A stretch of 64,000 bases of DNA from Steinernema hermaphroditum (taxonomy: Eukaryota > Nematoda > Chromadorea > Rhabditida > Steinernematidae). Below are positions 53,042 to 61,195 of the stretch, one piece after another. The DNA is taken from positions 15,646,205 through 15,710,204 of the forward strand of contig CM059623.1 in the NCBI GenBank assembly GCA_030435675.1. The letters run 5' to 3'. The notes under the pieces are model-generated. The model had not been told where the DNA came from. It saw only the letters and a program-made list of their open reading frames with translations, and did not search any database. How positions within the stretch are numbered: the first letter of the stretch is position 1; each line of letters starts with the position of its first letter. A program made the position numbers and the translations under genes.

Positions 53042-55252
53042 ATGGGTGCTTCGCTGACGTCGCCGGCGGTCGCGCACCACTCGCGCGCGCCTCCCACGTC
53101 GGTGTGTAACCACCTGTTCACCACCGCCGACGGCCCGCCGACGTTCAAGTCGCAGAACGGCAACCTGAGCAAGTCGATGTTCGTGTCCGGCTGGAACTGG
53201 CCCAAGAAGGCGCCGCACACCATGATGTCGCGTTCGCATCCGCCGTCGTCGCCGTCGGAGAATCGGCCCAACGGCACCACCGATCACAACGACATTCGAG
53301 TGGTGTTGAAGCGAGGCGAGAGTGGCGACGACGCGAAATCGGACTCGCTACCGTACTCTCGCCTGAGTGTGCAGCTGGACACCAACCAGAACTACAAGCG
53401 GTATGAGCCGTCGAAGAAGCCGCCGAGGAATATCAGGGATCACTTCGTCAGTAACTGTGTCAACGCGAAGAGCGTCGTCGACAGTGTGACCAAAACTACG
53501 GTTATTACAAATAAATACAGGTTGGTTTTCAAACTAGATTTTGGGATCTTGAAAGATAATGGCATCGAAATAATGTCATTTCAGCCATCCCCTTTAGGAT
53601 TTAAGCCGCCCCATTTGGTCCACCCCCTACAGATTCAAAGCGTTCTCTGGGATTTGAACCGTCCCCTTTGGGATTTAGACCGTCCTCTTTTGATCTTTCA
53701 ACCGCCCTGTTACGAATTTCAACCATCCCCTCCACGATTTGAGGCGATCCCTAAGGAATTTGCACCGTCCTTTTTAAGATGTGGCCGTCCCCTTTCGGAT
53801 TAGGACCGTCACTGTTTGAAATTTCAATCGTCCTCTTGATTTGGACCGCTAACTCAGGAATTTCGGAGGAAGGTGTTGGCATTTCGACCGTCCCCGGTTA
53901 TGTAAATACGATTGCAATAGTCCTCCTCGTAACCAGATTCGGCACTCCTAGAGTATTTATAGCAAACAAGCTGACAAGTCGATTATAAATAGATATAGAG
54001 ATAGAATCATGTGGTCAGTGAGCATTAACTGAAGCATCTTCACTTAACAAACGGCATCACATCCGATACGTCTATTGGTCCAAATTTACGGGGGATGGTC
54101 GTAATATCATCAGAAACTTAGGGGACGATCTGCTCAAGGGAGACACGGCTCTATGTTCACGTGAAAACCTAAACTTTCCGTGGGGCAGATCTCTCACTGA
54201 ATACGATTTGTATCTTCCGGTCGGAAGGTCGTTTCATCCGTCCCTGCCCTCGGATTTGGATTCACCCTTTTTGAGCTTTCGTTCTTCCCTTCAATAATTT
54301 GAAGTGTACCCTGCAGGATTTGGACAGTTACCCTGGAATTTTTGACTTTGTAACATAGAACACAGCTGTATACAATATCTATCTTCTCTTCCGGTGCAAC
54401 ATATGGGATCTTACCGTATCCGTTTCAGTCTACGAGATGAACTACGCCGAGAGATGACATTCAAGAAGCAAGACTTCGTCAACAATAACCTCATCTCCCC
54501 CGTCGGTCCAAAAGCGAAAACGCCCCTTTCGCCCACCCACAAAGCCTCGATCGTGAAGCACCCGTTCGGGACCAGCTCCAATCAGCAACCTCCCACCGAC
54601 GACTTCCACGACTCGGGCGCCAAAGCGCCCGTGAAGAGCAAGCCCCGCGGGGTAATCCAGGCCTCCACTTCCGATCTCCTTCGAGGACTCGGCCAATTCC
54701 TTTCGGTGAAATGTCGCGTGAAGAGTTTCGAGCCGGCACAGGTGGTGATGTGGCTGAGATCTGTGGATAGAGCACTTCTCTTACAAGTTAGTTCGGTTCG
54801 TCTGCAAATAAAATCAGGGGTTCTAGGGTTGGCAAGACGTGGCATTCATCAATCCGGCCAATCTCGTCTTCGTCTACATGCTCATTAGGGACATGCTCAA
54901 GGATAATAGGACGAAGATCGAGTCGGTGGACGAGCTGCAGTCGATCGTTCTCACCTGCCTTTACATAAGCTATAGTTATATGGGCAACGAGATTTCCTAT
55001 CCGCTGAAGCCGTTCATCCTGGACCAGGTAAGTAGAGGGTCGCTTTCGAAGTATGGCGATTGGGGGCTCAGGGACCAAATACAGTATGGCATATGACCCG
55101 GCGTAACACTCCAATTTCAGAACCGCGAAGCGTTCTGGGACCGCTGCGTGCACATCGTAAACCGCATGAGCAAGCAGATGCTGCAGCTGAACTCGAACTC
55201 GCAGTTCTTCACCGAAGTGTTCACCGAGCTGCGCAACTACTCGCTCGACTAG
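53042..55252 (+). CDS. cdka-1: CDK5 activator (p35 type)
   Basis: Cyclin-like activator that binds and activates CDK5, acting in neuronal polarity and axonal transport in nematodes. Exons 53042-53520, 54429-54786, 54827-55027, 55121-55252; 389 aa. The N-terminus MGASLT fits the N-myristoylation pattern (Gly2, Thr6), as in vertebrate p35 which is membrane-anchored this way; this decided the start. The N-terminal half is Ser/Pro/Lys-rich. The conserved domain (about 236-389) carries [67 protein letters not shown], and EAFWDRC, all standard p35 blocks. Intron 1 (907 bp) contains a degenerate ACCGTCC repeat; introns 2 and 3 are 40 and 93 bp. The first exon stays open to 53803, so intron retention would add about 94 residues. 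Confidence 0.94.
53560..53920 (+). repeat. Degenerate minisatellite, unit about 22 bp, in cdka-1 intron 1
   Basis: Approximate unit GATTTNNACCGTCCCCTTTNG is repeated roughly 14 times with strong divergence (for example GATTTGAACCGTCCCCTTTGG, GATTTAGACCGTCCTCTTTT, GATGTGGCCGTCCCCTTTCG). More decayed units continue at about 54225-54340. The same motif appears at about 60095-60180 within the first intron of grld-1. The unit length drifts between 20 and 26 bp. Confidence 0.75.
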
Positions 55253-55740
55253 GCGTGCCAGCCTCCGAGTCAGTGTCAGCCGCCGTCGCCGCCGATTTCG
55301 ATAATTACGGGACACCCACACTGTATGCAACCACACCGACTACCCCCTCCTCCTCTCGCTTCTCCACACTTTTTGCTCACTACTCTCCGACCCTCGCCCC
55401 CGCTACCGCGTGTACATACGTCTCTCGGACGACTAGCACACACACAGTACTTCCTTCCCCACTTGATCAGAACCTGATCGTTGTTGCCTTTCGTCTATTT
55501 TCTCCAAATGCGATCTCACTTCTTGATCTCTACATTATCCATGTCGATGATCTCGCCTCGTTCTCATTCCGATTCTTAACGTCTTTTTCTCTTTTTTTGG
55601 TTAGGCTTTTTTACGCTTGTTTTGCATTTGTATGTCTTCATTGTTTATGAGTATTAATATAGAAGAGCCGAAAGTAAAATTATTATTTTATGGTGTCAAT
55701 TGTAGACGATTAACACTGTAGTGCGGCTCGTAGGCTGACA
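55253..55740. other. 3' region of cdka-1
   Basis: Pyrimidine-rich 3' UTR-like sequence with many CTCT and TCTTT tracts. It ends near the AT-rich stretch at 55650-55690 (TATTAATATAG, AAAATTATTATTTTA), a plausible cleavage and polyadenylation area. The open frame at 55060-55650 is an artefact of reading across the last exon and this region. Confidence 0.5.
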
Positions 55741-55744
55741 TAGG

Positions 55745-56110
55745 ACATCACAGATTTGCTTCGAAATGGCCGCCTTCTGCCGCGATGCAGGCCTCCAAAC
55801 GCTTCGGGAAATTTTCGACCCTGGCCGCTCGTGGCCTCACTATCGTCTTCATAGATGAAAAGTGTTTTTACGGTATAACCGATCTGCAACAACAGAATTA
55901 CCGCCAGATTGCCAAGAAAGGCTCGCCGGAGATCATTTAGCTGGGATGAATCCACTTACCTACTTCTGTGAAGGTTTAGGCCGGAATCTGTGAAACCGGG
56001 AAAACGTCACTGGTATTTATGGAGAAATTAGTCAAGGTCAGCGCCGCCGTCAATAAGAATCTGATCCTAAAGGATGTACTGCTTTCCTCAGTGCAAGAGC
56101 ACTTCGAAAC
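55745..56110 (+). pseudogene. Rearranged mariner-type transposase remnant
   Basis: Plus strand 55845-55940 encodes IVFIDEKCF, the block carrying the first catalytic Asp, followed by QQQNYRQIAKK. Continuing at about 56005-56110 are KTSLVFMEKLVKV and LKDVLLSSVQEHFE, in the order seen in mariner transposases. Immediately left, 55745-55835 encodes on the minus strand NFPKRLEACIAAEGGHFE, a typical transposase C-terminus. The protein is therefore broken and one piece is inverted relative to the other. The frame has a stop near 55938. It lies between the convergent ends of cdka-1 and grld-1. Confidence 0.78.
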
Positions 56111-56111
56111 A

Positions 56112-56205
56112 GGCGATGGACGTTGATGCAAAAGTAGGCGCCCTCTCATGGATCCAAATCAACGATTGACTTCTGCCGGTTTCTTACTTCTTTACATGCA
56201 TAATG
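56112..56205 (+). repeat. 94-bp direct repeat, copy 1
   Basis: Begins GGCGATGGACGTTGATGCAA and ends TTACATGCATAATG. Copy 2 at 56333-56426 differs at a single base (CTCTC versus CTCCC). Spacing is 221 bp start to start. Copy 1 starts right at the end of the mariner-type remnant. Confidence 0.95.
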
Positions 56206-56332
56206 TAGATTATTGGGACAGAATAAGAAAATCTAAGAATCGCCACCCACTCAATTCAATTCTGAGAGAGCGAACGGGCGACTCGCCCGATCTCCACTGA
56301 CACAAAAGCCCCTTCTTACTAAGTTCCTTGAT

Positions 56333-56426
56333 GGCGATGGACGTTGATGCAAAAGTAGGCGCCCTCCCATGGATCCAAATCAACGATTGACTTCTGCCGG
56401 TTTCTTACTTCTTTACATGCATAATG
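56333..56426 (+). repeat. 94-bp direct repeat, copy 2
   Basis: Near-identical to 56112-56205. The near-perfect identity implies a recent duplication. It lies about 80 bp beyond the grld-1 stop codon, in what should be grld-1's 3' UTR or just outside it. Confidence 0.95.
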
Positions 56427-56504
56427 AGAGCGAACCTTGATGACTAACTTTATTGTTCCCAAATAAATATGTGTTATTCTCACGCACAAATAGATAACTT
56501 ATGA

Positions 56505-59500
56505 TTAAAGATTCTTAATTAGAAGGAATACAACATTGTTCATGCCTTCGCGAACGAGGGGAACGTGCATCGGAGAGAAACGGTCGAGGGTCTCCTCGGC
56601 CACGTCGCCTGGTGGAACGATGTAGCCAGTGACTCCGTTAAGCTGAACGATTCCGATGACAGTTTTGGTGTTGAGGTAAACGCAGAGGGGCTGGAGAGAG
56701 TTCTCCTCGTTTCCAGCGGCTCCGACCATTAAGGTATAGTCTTTAGGGGTGAGGTTCTCAAGACGCGAATGGAAAGCTGAGGATAGGGACAAGCGTTGGG
56801 CGATGGTGGGACGGAGAGAGGCGCCGTGATTGTCGCGAAGGGTGCTTTGGAGAAGATGTTCCGAGCCGGTGAGGCGGAAGAGTCTGAATATTACTGATTA
56901 GCCTATATTCCGCATGCTGAAGAAATACTTCATGAGATAGTCTCTTCTCTTGAGCTGGACGAGTCCCTTCCAAGTACTGGCCACCTCTTCCTCCAATTCC
57001 GCCACCGTATTGAACGTCTTCTCCGGCGAAGGCGAGCGGCTGATGGCTTCATGAGCCGAGACACTGACCACTTGGTCGTCTTGAGGAGTCGGCGACGGAG
57101 TGGCTGACGAGCTTCTCGATGAAGCAATTGGAGAATCTGGCGGGGTGTGGGGACCCCGACGTTGGCCCTTTGGAGATCGGGATTGGTCCCTATCCGGAGA
57201 GGAAGAAGACGATCGGCGACGCTTGCGAGAACGTGGGTCATCACTGGAATTTCTAGCAGCTCAATAGTCTCTTTTTTGTTCTTATATAACACTCACTTAG
57301 CAAAATCAACCAAAATCGGACGATCCTTTCCTCCAAGAGGGTAGTTTTTCATCTCGCGACAGGCTTCAGTAGCTGCTGGCAGATCCACGAAGCTATAGTA
57401 TTACTCAGTTGCTCAAGAAAACGTGACCAATTCCATACCGTACATATCCAAAAGTGTCCCCACTACGGTAATCGACAAAATCGATCTCCCCAAAGCGGCG
57501 GAATTGCTTCTCCAAATCGCTCGGAGCGGTCCAGTCTCCCAATTTGCCGACCCATAGACGATTCGATGGTTGCGATTTACCGTAGCCGATTTTGCAGCGT
57601 GGGTCTCCTGTGCGGATTGGTTCATCGTGCTCGTTTGCTTTAGCGTCCATCGCTTGTTCGACATCCTAGAGAGAAAAGGTGATGTGAACAACTCTTCGAC
57701 CGTTCTTAGCGTTCACCCCAGGCTTTAACTTTTGAATTCTGAAAGTTCAAAATCTTCGTTAATCAGATCTTCCCTAATCAAATAAATGGAATGTGTGCTT
57801 CGGACAAGGTGTAGAGTTTACACTGTAGACCTCCCATAATCCGAAAGTTTTATGCCCAGCGACTGTCTCATCTTCAATCGATGCCTTTTTTGTTTAGTCG
57901 TTAGCTATCTAACACATGTACACTACGGATGCACCCGGTTCCCGGTTGTGAAAGAATAAAAGCCAACAAACCAACAGGAATCGAATCTGCGAATGGACAG
58001 CTGATATCTTGGGGAACCCATGGATGTACCAGCCCTCAAAGTGTCGGCGTCTAACATGCTGGAATCCCTTATAATGACGGGACCGATTTCGTGAAAATTC
58101 AATAGACGAATTACTACATTATCCATCTACACAACCGAGTAAAGGTTCCGATCAAAGTCTTATCATCAAAGCCCCTTTCTAGTCCCCGCTAAGGAAAGCT
58201 ACAACTCTACCCACCGCGTCGTATTGTTCCCTCTTGACGCGTTGCCATTTCCACAAATGAGTTTTTGCGTGGCTAGAGAATATTAGATATGCTGGGAAAT
58301 GCCAGAGGTGAAAAGGCGTCATTTAGAATGCACCCCTTGCAGAATCGAACAAAGGCGTTGTTGCCGCATATGCAAAATTAAAATATATGATATCTGGAGC
58401 CCACGCATGCAGACCAACAAGATCAGCGCAGCCCACTCTAGCTTTCTCATTACGGTAGACATGAATTAAGAATGTCTCAGTGAACAGTGCTCTGGTATAC
58501 GGTAGTTGCAAATGTACGATGAAATTTAAAGTACCGTTATCCAAATGTTGTTTGAAGTACCGTAATCCGAAAAAAGCTGCATACGGCAAGTAATCTTAGT
58601 ACAATGGCTTTTTTGACGAACAGATATAACTTTTTTGCCTTATTTCGGATTACGGTAGCCGAAGATTAGACCTTCTTCAAGGTTACTATTACGCTAACGG
58701 TCTCACCTGATATAGAATGAACGCGTAGCAGGCCTTCGCATCAGCCGGCGTTTTGATATCTACATCATCGATAGTACCGTACTTCTCGAAAACTTTGCGC
58801 AAATCAGCTTCACGAATATCCAAAGCAAGATTTCCGACGAACAGGGTGCGAGTGGCATGGGCATCGTCCTTCTTCAGCGAGCGCCACTCTGAAGCGTTGC
58901 TCTCGCGCCGTTTTCGAGGCATGCTAGGCGAAGAGCGTCGATTGTAGCGTCGAGGACTCTGGTCTCGACGCGAAGTGGCCGAAGCCGAATTGTAAGTGGG
59001 GCAACGGTCGCGCACATAGTTGCCCTCCTGATCGCGGACGACGCCGGCCGGGTCGACGTAAAGGTTACGTCCGAAGATGCGTTGCAGTTGGGGAAGCAGA
59101 ATGCGGCGGATCTTCTTGGCCGCGTCTTGCTTCTCGAAGTTGACGTAGGCGAGCTTTTGGTTGTCGTCTTCAGGGTTGCGGATCACTTTTATCTAAATTG
59201 GGCACTGATTAAGGTGGGAACTTTATGAAAAAGAAAGACGGGAGACAGGTTCTACAGCCTAGGGTAGGGGAATTCGATAGTAAAGAAACCATGATACGTC
59301 TATTTTGTGTTTTTGAGACAGTTATATAGCCTAAAGTTTCAAAGGACAGGCCTCATGGGACCACTTCTTCAATTTGTGAATCGTATACTTAAGGGTTCAT
59401 CATATTGGGCCGTCTACCGTACCCTCATGTTGTTGTCGCAATGTTGTCAAAGCGACAAAGATCACACGGTATTCACATGCAATGGGAATCTCCCTAGTAG

Positions 59501-61195
59501 AGTTTCCATAGTCGATGGGAATGCGTAAGCTCGATAAGCTCGTGAGGTCGAACATCATATTTCTTATTTCACACACGGTTTCCGATGGGAAACTCCTGAT
59601 TGTTTACATACACAGAGTCTTAGAACAGATGTAGGATTACGATAAAAAAGTAAAGGTGTCCTCATTCTGGCCAGGCACGTTTTCCAATCACCTCGTAGAT
59701 TTCGTTGGGGACATGTACTATAAATAACACTTTACCCTGTTTACAACTTTTGGCCACGCTCTGATTTCATTAGAACGCTAATTCCCTCTTTATATGCACT
59801 TCTGTAAGGCCGAATTAAAATAATTTCCTATGAGAACAGCTCACACATTTAATAATAAACAAGAAAGAGCAACTGCATAACTTGTTTTGCGGTGAGACAC
59901 GTTGTGGGTTACGGTAGGTTGTCCATGGGAGGACTTATTAGCCTTGTGCTTGAATCTACTGTTTTAACAAAGAGCTCATTTTGAACCTACATTATTTAAC
60001 ACTAATACCGTATCCAATTCAGTTCGATAAAACAAATATAGGGATGTACCTGGATCGGCACAAAGCACTTTCAACAGTCTCATTGATCTCAACCTTCACC
60101 CAGGGAAATCGACCGTCCTCTTTGAGATTTAAACCTTCCCGTTTGGGATTTCAAACGTCCCCGCAAAAATGAACTGGGATTTCGGCCGTCACTCTGGGGT
60201 CTGCACCAAACCGGAAGGAAGCCTACTCAAGATTCGAGTGGCACTTCAATCCGGTCGGGTTCGCGTGGCTCACTTTGCTCTTTCGTTTATAAGAAAGATC
60301 ATTATTGTATACAGTACTTCAGTTTATAGAAATCTGACTAAGCTCCATTTTCGAATCCGCACAGGTTTGGAATCATGACAGTCATTAGGGGTGCACCCGC
60401 TTCAAAACCGGAACAAAGCGGAATCAATCGGAAGGTGGATTCAGGTGGATTCGAACCTTCCTGATTGATTCCGCTTTGTTCCATTTTCGAACGGGGTGCA
60501 CCTCTAGGGGTCATATTGACAATAATTTAATAAGGAAAAAATCGTTCATGTCGTCGGGTACTTAAAGGGTCACGATAGCTTCAATTCGTACCCCATTAGT
60601 GTCATTGTTTTTCCGATTGTAGTCACGTCAACTATCGTCATGATGTAGTTAGGCGCTGACGCCTACAATTAAGGCTAATATGTAGGTTGTTCATAAATGC
60701 TACCGTATAACCGTTACTATGGCTCTACGGCTGCTGATAATTAATGCTATTGGAGTAGCTGATAATCTTTTTATTTTGTTTTTCTGCATCCAATGAAGAT
60801 GCCCATGGCTACCGTACTCTATTTACTGGAATGTAGGCGTTTTTTCAGCCCGGATGCATTCCAACCTCCGCACTAATTTCACGCTAAACCCATTATCTAA
60901 CTGGATCAATACAAGTGCATACCTCATAGGGACCATATTTCTTCTCCAACTCCTTATCCAACAGCTCGCGAATGTCTTTTCCATTTATGCGCTCATCGAA
61001 TTGGCTGAGACGGAGATTACGGTACTCCTCCGGAGAGTGACTCCCAAAGCGCTGTTTGTAGAAGTCGGAGAGGGTCGTGTCGGGCGAGCGACGCTTCGAG
61101 AGACGCTTGGTGATGGGGCTTCGGCTCCGACGACGACTGTGGCGCTCGCTGCCCGAAGACGAGTCACTATCGGTACGACTACGGCTGCTACTCAT
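56505..61195 (-). CDS. grld-1: RBM15/Spenito-type RRM and SPOC protein
   Basis: Nuclear RNA-binding protein of the Spen family; RBM15/Spenito relatives work in mRNA processing and the m6A writer complex, and C. elegans GRLD-1 promotes glutamate-receptor expression. Minus-strand exons: 60923-61195, 58707-59192, 57439-57665, 57297-57392, 56929-57243, 56505-56883; 591 aa. An N-terminal SR-rich stretch (RSRTDSDSSSGSERHSRRR) leads to a first RRM (LAYVNFEKQDAA). The second RRM has TLFVGNLALDI and ACYAFILY, the third has LWVGKLGDW, FGEIDFVDYRS and FGYVRFVDLP. An Arg/Ser/Pro linker with SRSPSPEK precedes the C-terminal SPOC domain (YTLMVGAAG, TGYIVPP, NNVVFLL). Exon 3 to 4 is joined through a GTATGG donor because only that keeps phase. 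ATG 61195 follows an AG. Intron 1 is 1.7 kb. Confidence 0.92.
57666..58706. other. Intron 2 of grld-1
   Basis: About 1 kb. It contains several TACCGTA motifs and the inverted pair TACCGTAATCCGAAA (58557) / TTTCGGATTACGGTA (58642). No nested gene is visible. Confidence 0.6.
58555..58657. mobile_element. Foldback element with TACCGTA ends
   Basis: GTACCGTAATCCGAAAAAAG at the left and TATTTCGGATTACGGTAG at the right are inverted copies (about 16 paired bases) enclosing about 70 bp. It lies in grld-1 intron 2. This small palindromic element may be one source of the dispersed TACCGTA motif. Confidence 0.6.
59193..60922. other. Intron 1 of grld-1
   Basis: A 1.7-kb intron after the SR-rich first exon. 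It contains ACCGTCC-type repeat units (60095-60180) and a hairpin element (60386-60511). No nested gene is supported. Confidence 0.6.
60386..60511. mobile_element. Hairpin element with arms of about 55 bp
   Basis: The left arm (TAGGGGTGCACC...GGAACAAAGCGGAATCAATC) is repeated in inverse at the right (GATTGATTCCGCTTTGTTCC...GGTGCACCTCTAGGGG), with a short loop around GGTGGATTCAGGTGGATTC. Pairing is high across about 50 bases. No coding capacity, so this is a MITE-like foldback inside the first intron of grld-1. Confidence 0.88.

Noticed and set aside
53521..53803. Extension of the cdka-1 first exon as normal coding sequence
   Set aside because: A GT donor at 53521 joins in phase to the acceptor at 54428 and restores the p35 domain. 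The extension encodes only repeat-derived sequence.
55060..55650. 196-aa plus-strand open frame
   Set aside because: It runs across an intron, the last cdka-1 exon in the wrong frame, and the pyrimidine-rich 3' UTR.
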